Source: Malaya genurostris (taxonomy: Eukaryota > Arthropoda > Insecta > Diptera > Culicidae). Taken from it: a stretch of DNA of 64,000 bases. Below, one piece after another: positions 20,122-29,922 of the stretch (position 1 is the first letter of the stretch; every line of letters starts with the position of its first letter). The stretch lies in the NCBI RefSeq assembly GCF_030247185.1, contig NC_080571.1, positions 88,221,025-88,285,024 of the forward strand, in the 5' to 3' direction. Under the pieces are notes generated by a model, which saw only the letters and a list, made by a program, of their open reading frames with translations, ran no database searches and was not told the origin of the DNA. A program made the translations under genes and the position numbers.

Positions 20122-22968
20122 TTATTCGAGCGTTGTACGAATGAGTGAGCAATATAGAGACTTTAAACAGTAAATGTCTGTGAAATGTTTTGCTATTCTC
20201 ATTACAAATCCTAAACTACGAGATGCCTTTGCTACAATAAAGTTGATATGCTGCTTGAAAGACAATTGCTCGTCTAGAATTACACCAAGATCCTTAACAC
20301 ACGTGGTTCTGTTGATCACTACTTCATCAAGGCAGTAGTTGTATCTTATAGGATTTTTTTTGCGTGTGAACGTGATGATTGAGCATTTATCAATGTTCAA
20401 AGCCATTCGATTTACCTCACACCACTTTGAAAAAATTTCAAGTTGGTGTTGGAGGAAAACAGCATCCTCGTTACTTCGAACTATTTGGAATAGCTTGAGA
20501 TCATCAGCGAAAGATAAACGTGGACAATTTAGAGAAAGATTCACATCGTTAAAATACAGGAGGAAGATCAGAGGTCCGAGATGGCTGCCTTGTGGAATCC
20601 CAGAAGAAGCGATGAACTCTTTGGATACAGCGTCATTTATCTTGATTGCTAATCGGCGATTATGAAGGTATGAGGAAAACCAACGCAGCATGTTAGAACC
20701 AAATCCCAATCTGTCTAACTTAGCAACAGTAATGGCGTGGTTAATTTTGTCAAAGGCAGCGGAAAGGTCCGTGTAGATAACATCAGTTGGTAAACCGCAG
20801 GATATAGCATTCGTCACAAACGTCGTGAAAGTCAAGAGATTGGTAGCCGTGGACCGTTTCGGCATAAACCCATGTTGTGTTTCTGCAATAAACCATTTAC
20901 AATGGTTGAATATAGAATCAAGTACCACCATTTCGAAAAGCTTTGGAATAGCACTGAGCGACGTAATTCCACGGTAGTTGTCGATGTCTTTTTTGTCTCC
21001 TTTTTTATGAACTGGAAACATGTATGAAAACTTCCATAAATCAGGGAAGATCCCAGATGTTAGCGATAAACGAAAAATTTGGCAGATAGGTGAAATTAAA
21101 CCGATGGAGCTTTTTTTCACAAAGATTGCAGGAATACCATCGCGTCCGGAAGAGCTCGAAGATTTCATTTTGGCGATAGCCATTTTTACTGAATCTTCGT
21201 CAACACTGATAGTATCCAACAACTGATGTGATACTGGAACGTTCATTGCTGCTTGGGCGAATTGGTTCGGTGACAACACTTCATTGGAGAAAACGCTGGA
21301 AAACTTTTCGGAAAACAGTTGACAAATTTCATCTAGATTAGTTCCAACACTTATCCCATATACCATCGACGAAGGCAAATTCCATTCTTTTCGTTGGTCG
21401 TTTACGTATTTCCAAAAAGATTTAGAATCGGACTTCAATTTGTTCTGAACATTCCGAAGGTAACGTGCGTAGCAACGTTTTGCTGTCCTTTTATATAAAG
21501 AGTTGATGTGTACGTAGTTTGCACGCAGTGCATACCCGCCATGCTTGGAATATTTTTTTAACGCAGATCTTTTAGATGATTTTAATCGTTTCAATTCAGT
21601 AGTTTGCCATGGAGCTTGTCTGAAAGCATTACTTAGTCGTTTCGGCACATAATGATCTATAGCATACGTCAAAATATTGGAAAAAGTTTGAACAGCAAGA
21701 TTTGCATCGTCTTTGTCGAGAACTTCACTCCAATCAATATTCGACAAAAAGTCGATAATTTTTCTATAGTCTGCTTTTTTATAATCATATCTGACGGTTC
21801 CATCCACATTGGAGCTATGAGACTGCCGAGAAGCTTCTATCTCAAGGCATAAAGGAGGATGGTGCTTTACATATTTCACCATAGGAACGGGTGCAGCAGC
21901 AATCTTGGGAGCGGAATCGGATTTACTCGAAAAACAAAGATCCAGTATTTTATTGTTTTCATTCGTCACGTGGTTGAATTGGCGCATCAGATTTGTGCTG
22001 TAACGATCAAGCAAACTGATACTGCCAGCATGAAAAGATGACTGCGAAGGATCCGCGAAAAGAAAGCCGTTCGAAGCTGGTTGCCATTTTAGATTGGGAA
22101 AATTAAAATCCCCAACGATTGATATTTCGTCGACAGGACAAGCGTAAGAGCATATCTCTTCGAGGGACAAAAGATGGGCATCGATCAACGGCAGGTCACG
22201 AGTACGGTCCGGCGGAAAATAAACCGCACAGAAAAAAGTTGAATAACTAGCCAACTTAATTTGTACCCATACCTGTTCAACGCAACTACCACTGGTACAT
22301 TGGATTAGTTGTGCTTTTAGACGACGATGAACACCAACAAGTACGCCGCCACCAGTACTCTTCGTACTGTTGCTGGAACTACGATCCGTTCGGAAAACTT
22401 CATAGTTTTCACCGAGGACTTGCACAGACAGGGTGCAATCGTTAAGCCAGGTCTCCGTAAAAGCTATCACGTCGAAACCTTCATCCGAGCAAGCCAACAA
22501 ATACTCATCAATGCATGCATTCATACCACCAACGTTTTGGTAGTATACCCGGATACTCGAAAGACATGACTGATTCGCCGCCATAGAGCTGGAAGCGGGT
22601 AAAATTTCAGTGCTTGAAACATCCATAACGGGAGCGTACTTGCCTATAAAATCGATTTGGAAGACCTCGTCCCCACTCCCACACACAGGACTGGGACGGC
22701 TGACGAACGCTGGCTGCAGTGGCTCGACTGTGGCGGGGGGATCAGAGGCTTCCATAATACCAGTGGCGCTGCATCCCAGTGATCGTTGATCTGGTGACAA
22801 ACTGGAAGCGGGAAACAAATCAGCGATGGAATGATCCGACAAAAATGTATACTTGCCGAAATTAGAGGCTTGGAAGACCTCATCACCATTACCACCCACA
22901 GGACCGGGACGGCTGACGAACGCTGGCTGCAGTGGCTCGACTGTGGTGGTGGGATCAGAGGCTTTCAT
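20122..22968 (-). CDS. CR1 ORF2: endonuclease-reverse transcriptase, C-terminally truncated
   Basis: A 948-residue open frame. Residues 1-138 are a Pro/Ser-rich leader with an internal duplication. The AP endonuclease follows (about 139-380): YYQNVGGM, FTETWLND, IVGDFNFPNLKW, KHHPPLCLEI. A linker (about 400-590) contains FWKYVNDQRKEW. The RT (about 590-850) has SSSSGRDGIPA, NYRGITSLSAIPKLFE, motif A YTDLSAAFDKINHA, motif B GIPQGSHLGPL and motif C SFADDLKLF. The frame stops right after SLIRTTLE, where related CR1 copies continue with YASVVW, because a 3' deletion brought in a stop codon. All RT catalytic Asp residues are present. It would nick target DNA and reverse-transcribe CR1 RNA, but loss of the end may inactivate it. 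Confidence 0.88.
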   Translation of the reverse strand: MKASDPTTTVEPLQPAFVSRPGPVGGNGDEVFQASNFGKYTFLSDHSIADLFPASSLSPDQRSLGCSATGIMEASDPPATVEPLQPAFVSRPSPVCGSGDEVFQIDFIGKYAPVMDVSSTEILPASSSMAANQSCLSSIRVYYQNVGGMNACIDEYLLACSDEGFDVIAFTETWLNDCTLSVQVLGENYEVFRTDRSSSNSTKSTGGGVLVGVHRRLKAQLIQCTSGSCVEQVWVQIKLASYSTFFCAVYFPPDRTRDLPLIDAHLLSLEEICSYACPVDEISIVGDFNFPNLKWQPASNGFLFADPSQSSFHAGSISLLDRYSTNLMRQFNHVTNENNKILDLCFSSKSDSAPKIAAAPVPMVKYVKHHPPLCLEIEASRQSHSSNVDGTVRYDYKKADYRKIIDFLSNIDWSEVLDKDDANLAVQTFSNILTYAIDHYVPKRLSNAFRQAPWQTTELKRLKSSKRSALKKYSKHGGYALRANYVHINSLYKRTAKRCYARYLRNVQNKLKSDSKSFWKYVNDQRKEWNLPSSMVYGISVGTNLDEICQLFSEKFSSVFSNEVLSPNQFAQAAMNVPVSHQLLDTISVDEDSVKMAIAKMKSSSSSGRDGIPAIFVKKSSIGLISPICQIFRLSLTSGIFPDLWKFSYMFPVHKKGDKKDIDNYRGITSLSAIPKLFEMVVLDSIFNHCKWFIAETQHGFMPKRSTATNLLTFTTFVTNAISCGLPTDVIYTDLSAAFDKINHAITVAKLDRLGFGSNMLRWFSSYLHNRRLAIKINDAVSKEFIASSGIPQGSHLGPLIFLLYFNDVNLSLNCPRLSFADDLKLFQIVRSNEDAVFLQHQLEIFSKWCEVNRMALNIDKCSIITFTRKKNPIRYNYCLDEVVINRTTCVKDLGVILDEQLSFKQHINFIVAKASRSLGFVMRIAKHFTDIYCLKSLYCSLIRTTLE
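22560..22965 (-). repeat. ~210-bp internal duplication in CR1 ORF2 leader
   Basis: The ORF2 leader contains the same block twice: ASDP(T/P)(T/A)TVEPLQPAF at residues 3-17 and 73-88, continuing to GDEVFQ, then GKY and PASS. At the DNA level, gctggctgcagtggctcgac occurs at about 22703-22735 and 22921-22941. The two copies differ at many positions but stay in frame, so the duplication predates this copy or has been under coding constraint in its ancestors. Confidence 0.8.
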
Positions 22969-23006
22969 AATTTCACTTTCGGCGCGTACCAGTATAAAAC
23001 CTCTTT

Positions 23007-23780
23007 CTATTGCTGCGACGTTGGAGTCAGAGAGAATGGTTCCCGAAATTTTTTATCCGGATAGTCCTCAAACTCACGGAATAAAATTCCTTGTGGCCAG
23101 GTTGTTGGGTCCAAAGCGCTAATTTTTAGAGCTGGGTCCAAACCGACTTTAAAAGATATGAAAGTCATGTTGCTGACATCACTTCCATTAGCCACCAACT
23201 TAACCACCTCGGGATCATATGACAATTCGAGGTTTGCACGAACCATTTTAGATATGTCGTCATTAGTCACATCAGGTCTTATGCGGGACAAGTAAAGCCA
23301 GAATTTGTTTGCCGGTCTTTCACAGATAGGAACACAAACAACATTCTCTCCTGGTTGTTTCGATCCCGACAAGCATTCGGATGCCTTCTGTGACAAGTCC
23401 GGTCCTCGGGGCCGTTTGGCTGCACGGCGAGGATCAATGGGCCATATTCGAGTTCTCGGTGTGATAGTACGTGGAGTTTGACTCGACAATTGCTTTATTT
23501 CGCATTGCAAGTTGTTGATCGCCTCAGTGAGTGACACTAGAGGTGATTTATCATCAGCCGCTTTTGAAATCGAACGAAGATGCGAATTATCAAACAAAGC
23601 GGCACAATTATCACACATCCAGTACAAATTTTTGCGATGCGATGTAAAATAACTCAAGAGGGCTCGAGAGACGTTAGAACAGGTCATATGGAACTTACAT
23701 CCACAATACCCGCGGCATGAAACCGAATCGATGCCGGATATAACCTGGCTGCATTTGGCACAGTTATTCTCAGCGCTCAT
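23007..23780 (-). CDS. CR1 ORF1 protein with PHD-like zinc finger
   Basis: This 257-residue open frame starts at ATG 23780 and ends 38 bp before the ORF2 ATG. Residues 8-59 hold a Cys/His array (CAKC, CRGYCGCKFHMTC, CDNC) of the PHD type found in ORF1 of many CR1 elements. The middle (about 100-150) is basic and Pro/Arg-rich. The C-terminal part (about 160-230, FWLYLSRIRPDVTNDDISKM) resembles the RRM-like fold of LINE ORF1 proteins. ORF1 proteins bind the element RNA and support integration. The frame has no break, so the protein could be made if the element is transcribed, though ORF2 is truncated. Confidence 0.85.
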   Translation of the reverse strand: MSAENNCAKCSQVISGIDSVSCRGYCGCKFHMTCSNVSRALLSYFTSHRKNLYWMCDNCAALFDNSHLRSISKAADDKSPLVSLTEAINNLQCEIKQLSSQTPRTITPRTRIWPIDPRRAAKRPRGPDLSQKASECLSGSKQPGENVVCVPICERPANKFWLYLSRIRPDVTNDDISKMVRANLELSYDPEVVKLVANGSDVSNMTFISFKVGLDPALKISALDPTTWPQGILFREFEDYPDKKFREPFSLTPTSQQ

Positions 23781-24075
23781 CGTTGCCGTGTTAGATCGGG
23801 TTCACTTAAGCCGCACACAAAAGAATAGCACTGGTGAAACGGTTGTTTATTGTTTAGAGAGCTGAGCGACGGTGGCTGATTGTAAGCAGTAAGCAGCGGT
23901 GGGATTAATTGCCGAAAGCACAGCGGATCGATTATTCAAAACACAACACTGTGAAAAATGTATACACAATAGTCGAATTTCATACAGTAAATATATGGAA
24001 AAACAGTATAAAAACGTTTAAAAACTCTCGCACTTAAAAAACACAACAAGCTTAAGCCAGCAGAGTTGCCAGTTC

Positions 24076-24692
24076 ACCATTATTTCCTCTTCACAGATAG
24101 TCTGAGCGCAATTGAAGCCATTCGCTTAAACGCTGCTGGCAAAAATGAACCGTTTTTCTTGGGCAAAATAAAACTACAAATTATCAAATCACAAAAGTTT
24201 GGGTCCCGGCTCGTTGCTCCATTCCAGACAATGAAAGAGCCGATTGTTGAGCCAAATGTGGTGCTATTGAGGGTGAAATTTATGAGAGACCGATTCCTTT
24301 CAACGAATTCTATAGCGCGTTTCGCCAAAGAACATTTGCCAGCTTCTTGGGATAAAGATGATCTGGGTCGGTGGATGCACTCAATTATTCCGAAAATATC
24401 GACAAAGGCATGGTTCAGGGGACTGGATGTGAGTAGGGACTTCATTCGTGTGATGTCCAGACTCATGTCCAATCACTACACATTAGATGCGCATCTCCTT
24501 CGAATTGAATTTTCTGAGACTAATCATTCTGCTTGTGGCGAAGGTTATCGCGATATTGATCATGTCGTTTGGACATGCGTAGAGTATCGTGATGTCAGAT
24601 CTCAACTAATAAACTCCTTGCGTACCCAAGGTAGACTATCCAATGTCCCAGTTCGCGACATTCTTGCTTGTCGTGACCTTTCTTACATGTAA
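24076..24692 (+). pseudogene. RNase H C-terminal half and tail of the split LINE
   Basis: After the CR1 insertion the frame continues with HYFLFTDSLSAIEAIRLN (second RNase H Asp). A deletion relative to the 60-kb copy removes the end of RNase H (that copy reads IKQCLNDKLNNNYQITIVWV). The frame continues to the C-terminal domain with a Cys/His group (SACGEGYRDIDHVVWTC), where the paralogue has CACG, so one zinc-type Cys is Ser here. It ends at RDLSYM-stop (24692). Together with the upstream piece it once formed one polyprotein. Confidence 0.8.
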
Positions 24693-25053
24693 CATCTTCA
24701 TCATTTCATTAAGTCCATTGGAGTTCCAATTTAAATTTTTTTAAGTTAAACTCCATTCCCTTCCATGAGTTCAACCAATAGCCAGTTATATTAAATGGAC
24801 AAAAATGATGAACTGATACAAACAAACCTAAGTAGTTATAAGATCATGTACAAAATAAATGTATTTTATTTAATGTAGTTTAAAATAGCAGCTCGCTTGA
24901 TAAAAACAGTGTTTAGATCAACGAATGAATACCAACATACTAATATGATATTCGAAATGTATTAGGTTTAAAGTACTATGTATTGTGGATGCCACGGCGA
25001 AGAAAAACTAATGTATATTGCCTATGAAATAAACGTATTTATGGAGAAAAAAT

Positions 25054-27863
25054 CAATTACTCTGGTCTTTGAAGGACCAAAAAATAGATCTCGAAGCTCT
25101 GATTACGATAATTTCCTACTTCGAAAGAAAAAAAAATATTAAAGCGTGTGCTAGTTCTATCCGTATTCACTTCAAACTGGATTGACTTTGACATAACTCA
25201 CCTAATATTTTTCAACTTGCAGAATTTATATGTTATAATTCTGGTTTATCCTTAAACTAGCACTCTGTCACAATCGTCACTATGTTAGGCACTGTTTAAC
25301 AAAAAATTGTCTCTAAAACTCATGTTATGATGACACACCAGTGTTTGTATTACAAAACTAGTTAGAAAGAAACATCACTGGTTTTTGTATCACTAAGTTT
25401 TAGCTGATTCTGAACATTGAAAAATTGCACTCTGAAATGAAACATAAAAAGCAGTTCTGTTGATAGATCTATAAGTTTTTAATCTACCTTTGTTTTGCTA
25501 ATTTTATCCAGCAGAACATTGTAGATAATCCTATTTCATTGGATTTCATTTCGTATAATCCCAGAGCGAAACTGCTAGATGAATTAGGCTTGAATTGTTT
25601 TTTTTTCTTCTACTACTCCGCGTCTAGAACGATGCCTGCAGCTGCAAAGCAAAACGGTCGCCGCCACCGCCTGGCAACGTACCAAATCTGAACCGATCGG
25701 CAACAGGAATTATCGCCGGACAGATGACATTATCATAACCATTTATTCATGTGGATAGAATTAATGAAATTTTTAATACTGCTTCCCCGAACCGGTTGCA
25801 TCCTGACACAAGCGGCCACAAAACGCTGATGAGAGACGGCGGTCGGTTCATTTGGGTTCCCAGTAGACTTTCGGTGTGCGGCCGACTGCCAAATTTGTCC
25901 CCACGGTCGGCCTCAACACCGAGCGGGAATGCGGTTAATGTTTTCGGAGATAACGGATGCCCTGAAGGGATTGATACATCCTGTCGGCGATGCTACGGGA
26001 AAGTCAGAAAGTCGGCATGCAGGGCTAGGTTGGAAAGTTTGTTATTTTTCCATTTTCTCCTTTCGTCGTTCATTCTAAATAATTTATAGCTGCCTGAATT
26101 TAATATACCATCTTCGCAACCAAGTTGGATGCTGCTGGAAGGTACTTTGTCTTGGGGATGTTCGTTTTTTTTTCTAGCGCCACGATGATGGAGGTTGGAC
26201 GTGTACTTGAGTGTGTGTGCGTGTGTTTGTGTGCAAATGCAGCTGCACGTCGCCTTCGAAAAAGTGGTTTTCCTTGACTCAGAAGAACAAAGTAGAGAAG
26301 CAGTCCAGGAGAGCTATGACAAATGCGAAAAGTTTTATTTAAATTTTATAACATCATACGAAAGAACACACGAAACTATTCAGCTATGCGCAGTCATAAT
26401 GTATTAGGAGCAAATGGGGCAGCAACTTTGTGTACGTGTATGTGGTAATGTAGTCACAGCCATAAAACTAGCACCTGTAAAAAAATTTGTCATTGTAGGT
26501 TGGAAGAATAAACAATGCATTTCGAGTACAATTGGATGTAATAATATAAAAAGGGTTCGATGTTCAGAAATGGAATTTTATTTTTTGATCGGTCCTCATA
26601 TTGTTCTCGTTCAAATGGGTTCTAAATAATATGAAATGGACAATGCGTGAGGTGATTTTCACGAACTTTTTTCTTTTTTTTCTTTCTTTGAGATCATGCC
26701 TACTATTTCGTGGTTTCGTGACCAAAATGATTTATATTACGAAAATTTTATTGGCGGATGAGTTATGATCGCATTATACGGTACGTGCCATGATTTCATT
26801 ATGTTTTATTCATAGTATCAGCAATACATTTTTATTGGCAGTTGTGCTGTCAAGAATTTATACTGCAACGAACTTATCGTGATCCTATTTACGTATCATG
26901 ATTAAATGCCGCTTTAAAACGTAACAAAAGTGCCAAATGTTCTAAGCTAAACCATTCGCTAAGTGTGTTTATTGAGATGGATTACCGTGATACCTTCACC
27001 AAAACTCAAAAACTATTTCAATCAAACGTACCATCAAATTTAGACATTCTTCGGCAAGCTTCTAAGCCAAATTTACGGAAAATCGTAAAACTTTAAGTAG
27101 TATTTTGAAAACAAAAAATTTAATTCAAAATCAAAGTGCTGGCATTACATTCATTTTGTTGAATTTGGTCAGCTGTTTCTTAGAGCTCAGAATCATTGCA
27201 TGGCTAATAATCCGATCCTAATTTCATCAGGATCCGATTTCAAGTTCCGGAGTTTATGTGAGTAAAACATGAATATAATTCCACCTATTTTTCTTGAATA
27301 TGGTTTTATTCAGATCAGACTTCCGGTTCCGGAGATTCAGGGTACATATCAGATTTTCATAAAATCAGTTGGACTCAAAACTGTTCCAATTTGTGGGTCA
27401 TGTTAGTTGATGAATGTATAAAATTTCACTATACCGGTGATACTTGATGTATGATTGCATCAGTTTTCACTAAATGAAATTCAAATGCATATATTAGTAT
27501 TATGCAAAACAAATCTCCTAAACTGTTTTCTGACGCATTTTCGAGTTTGTAGTAGTAGCAGTGCTCTAGAGTTGTGAGCGTAAGTGTTAATTCACCTCGT
27601 GAGACGATAACAAAAAGATTACTAAAATAGCGAATTACTTTTTATTTGAAAATATTTATAGCCGATAGTGCATTGTTAGTTATGTTGCAGATATAAAAAT
27701 ATTTATTTTGCACCGCGTTCAAGACGGCATTACAATCGAAATCCATCTCAAAATAATGACATAATCTATCTTCGTGACGTATAGAGCATTGTCGAAAATA
27801 TTTCTTCAAACACAGACAAAGGTTTTTATTCATCGTCATTTGGAATTAACCGGCATCTATACA
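25054..27863. other. No gene; one GC-rich island and a GT tract
   Basis: The DNA from 25618 to about 26060 is GC-rich, non-repetitive and unlike its neighbours, with no recognised protein. An imperfect GT tract lies at about 26207-26240. The stretch 27170-27470 weakly resembles the internal modules of dispersed family A (ggatccgatttcaagttccgg and cagacttccggttccgg). The rest is AT-rich with nothing seen. Confidence 0.4.
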
Positions 27864-28296
27864 CACTTAAAAAAAAACCTGTGATTTTACATCTTATTAG
27901 ATGCACATAAATGGAGCGTTGCAGTTCACGATTTACGTGGAAGAACATTTAATATTGTGTCTAAAACTCCATAACATGAAATTCATTGAAATAAACAAAA
28001 AGAATACTGATAGCAACAGCCGCGACTTGAACCTAGAATCATCGGATCGCAAGTACGTCTGTTAATCGACTGAGCCACAGAAGCATGCATCTGCTTGGCT
28101 GGTAAAAGGTGATTTAAATTCATACAGTCGCACCTGCTAGCAGAACGCAAGTTACAGTCGAAACCAGTAAAATTCAAGCTTATCTAACATTAAGTCATTC
28201 CAAATGAAATTTTCCGTCATTTGACAAATTAAGTCTTTAAGAAATAAATCGTATGAGGGATTAAGTCACTTATAAAATTCAAATTTTTTTGTAGTG
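27864..28296 (-). repeat. tRNA-related SINE-like element with inverted terminal repeats, copy 2
   Basis: On the minus strand an A box (tggctcagtcga, complement of about 28067-28078) and a B box (ggttcaagtc, complement of 28024-28033) mark a tRNA-like promoter. The whole aligns with window positions 31-394. The two outer ends are themselves inverted repeats: cacttaaaaaaaaacc at 27864 and cactacaaaaaaattt read inward from 28296, both continuing with a ..ttttA block. SINEs do not normally have such ends, whereas MITEs do. No clear target duplication was found. Confidence 0.6.
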
Positions 28297-28856
28297 TACC
28301 TACAAATCGATGGAAACGCCGCACAGTGGTTCAAAACTGGAATAAGACGGTCAAAAGTCTGTACTGACTTTCACTGATTTTTAAGAGCTAACGTGTCTTC
28401 GAAGGAATTTTACAAGATTATATTACGCTTCTTTTGAAAGTGGCACATTAATTTTTGTTAAGCGCTTCTTTTGAAAGTTGCACATTAATTTTTGTAATTT
28501 TTTTTTCTATCTCATTTTGAAGAAAAAAACATTTGAAGTATTTTTGCTGAAGATATAAATAATGTAAAAAACTTTTTTTAGTTTTTTGAGAAATATTCAC
28601 TTTATTTTTAAATTAGTTTTTTTAGATTCATCTACGATTTATCTCTATTGCCTAAGTATCTACTACAAAGCGTGCGCATAAACAAGCTCATGCTTTCACG
28701 CCCAACTTAAGCAAATTGTTGTGATTTTTATTTTGTTTACATTTTGACAATTACCAATATTAGAAAAAATCTAAGATGCTATTTTTTAAGCCTTTTCAAA
28801 ATTAGTTTTAAATATTGAAAATCCGAAAAATTATCAAAAATTAAACACATATTAAA
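28297..28856. other. AT-rich DNA with a short tandem duplication
   Basis: The block cgcttcttttgaaagt-ggcacattaatttttgt occurs twice in a row (about 28428-28498, period about 37 bp). No gene is seen. Confidence 0.5.
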
Positions 28857-29115
28857 AACCTGTTTTAATCCACCTAGTGGTGTAATGATGCCTTTCTCAT
28901 ATCAATCATACTATCATATATAATACTGTGGTATTCTTAAAAATAATTTTCTTCGATTCTTAAAAGAATAACCGAAATCGGTTTGTTTGACTGTCTATTG
29001 ATAAAAACTAGGTCGAGGTCGATTTAGAAAACTTTTCACGGGTTTTCGCCCTTTTCAGTGATGGTATAAAATTTTTAACACACTTTACCCTATATTTTCG
29101 GATCCGGAAGTCGGA
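28857..29115 (-). repeat. Dispersed repeat family A, partial copy
   Basis: It starts with the family terminus cctgttttaatccacctagt and runs to the first internal module (cggatccggaagtcgg). It is about 95% like the first 270 bp of the 54.4-kb copy, differing by a 15-bp gap. It breaks off where other sequence begins. The family is non-coding. Confidence 0.75.
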
Positions 29116-29258
29116 TGGTTCATTCAATCTGTTAAAGAAAGATAGATGCCCATTTGGAAGAACGAACAAAAGCTCATGCACACATTTCTTCTCATTTATA
29201 ACTCGCTCTTCAAGAGCCGAAGATCCGTTCAGCTCGTAGCTTGTTTCCACCTTACCAG

Positions 29259-29548
29259 CAGGAATGCCAGGTCATTTTTTCAAAAATCTGTGATCAAGCC
29301 AAAAACCTGTCTGTGCAAAATCTGTGCACGTTTCCCCGTTTCCATAATAGCTGATTGGAATCATTTTAGTAAGCAAAAAAAAAACTGCTAAACTGTGATC
29401 AATTTCAAAAATCTGTGATCGATTTCAGAATCTGCGTAAATCTGTGACCATTTTCAGAAATCTGTGAAAATCTGTGCCATTTTTTAAATCTGTGCAAAAG
29501 GTTGAAAATCTGTGAAACAAAGATTAATCCGTGAACCTGGCATCCCTG
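29259..29548. mobile_element. hAT-type MITE, 290 bp
   Basis: The terminal inverted repeats are CAGGAATGCCAGGTCA on the left and CAGGGATGCCAGGTTCA read inward from the right. A perfect 8-bp target duplication, cttaccag, lies at 29251-29258 and 29549-29556. An 8-bp duplication with CAGGGATGCCAG-type ends is characteristic of hAT non-autonomous elements. The interior is made of many copies of a short motif, aaatctgtga / aaatctgtgc. There is no coding frame, so it depends on a hAT transposase elsewhere in the genome. Confidence 0.85.
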
Positions 29549-29806
29549 CTTACCAGTGCGGTGAACTGGTGAGCTGCAGTTTTCTTAAAAAGAGCTGTGA
29601 GCTATCAGCTCAATTTAAAGATTCGATTCACTGAAATAGCTCAGGAGCGAACGCTCACTGCAAAAATGAGTTACAGAAATAGCAGACGCGTGACGCCCTC
29701 CGTTTCTTATTCATTCATGGTTTCAGCTTGGCCATAGTGAAAATGAGTCAGACGAATAGTACTCAGGATATTCTCAATGGAAAATGAATTGGATTAGGAC
29801 AAAATA

Positions 29807-29922
29807 TTTTCCTATAAGTATTGTAAAAGTTTGTTGCATTAAGTTGCATATTTCGCTTCTACCTATTTTTCCTATAAATTTTGTAAAATCAGCTGCATAA
29901 AGTTGCATATTTCGCTTTGGTG
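29807..29922 (+). repeat. 60-bp tandem duplication
   Basis: Two units with an exact 60-bp offset begin at cctata(a) 29811 and 29871, and share ttttgtaaaa and gttgcatatttcgctt. Non-coding. Confidence 0.75.

Larger units (their letters stand above)
19901..24075 (-). mobile_element. CR1-clade retrotransposon, nearly intact, inserted in RNase H domain
   Basis: The 6-bp repeat accatt flanks it (19895-19900 and 24076-24081), and the uninterrupted RNase H sequence at about 60824-60840 gives the empty site. On the minus strand it has a 5' UTR (24075-23781), ORF1 with a PHD-like zinc finger, 38 bp of spacer, and ORF2 with endonuclease and RT. The 3' tail is made of taaataaataaa repeats (19901-19920). 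The 3' coding end is deleted: after residue 948 the sequence jumps to about 200 bp of non-coding DNA. Long open frames make it the youngest-looking LINE in the window. Confidence 0.87.
17975..25053 (+). mobile_element. RNase H-bearing non-LTR retrotransposon, 5'-truncated, split by CR1
   Basis: RT coding sequence runs from about 18050 to 19900 and resumes at 24076-24692, with a 3' UTR ending at aaataaacgtatttatgg and an A run near 25050. The same 3' UTR and C-terminal coding region recur on the minus strand at 59811-61312 without the CR1 insert. RNase H in the same polyprotein places it in the I/LOA/R1 group of LINEs; the exact clade was not settled. The 5' border is uncertain: endonuclease is absent and the element starts somewhere between 17908 and 18050. 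Confidence 0.82.

Noticed and set aside
20339..20665. 108-residue plus-strand frame and other plus-strand frames across 20.1-23.8 kb
   Set aside because: Antisense shadows of the long CR1 open frames.
25829..25860. Additional hammerhead core (ctgatgaga)
   Set aside because: No GAAA after a plausible stem II and no pairing partner; chance occurrence of CTGATGA.
28024..28080. tRNA gene
   Set aside because: A and B boxes are present, but no cloverleaf acceptor stem is visible and the sequence is repeated within a longer element.
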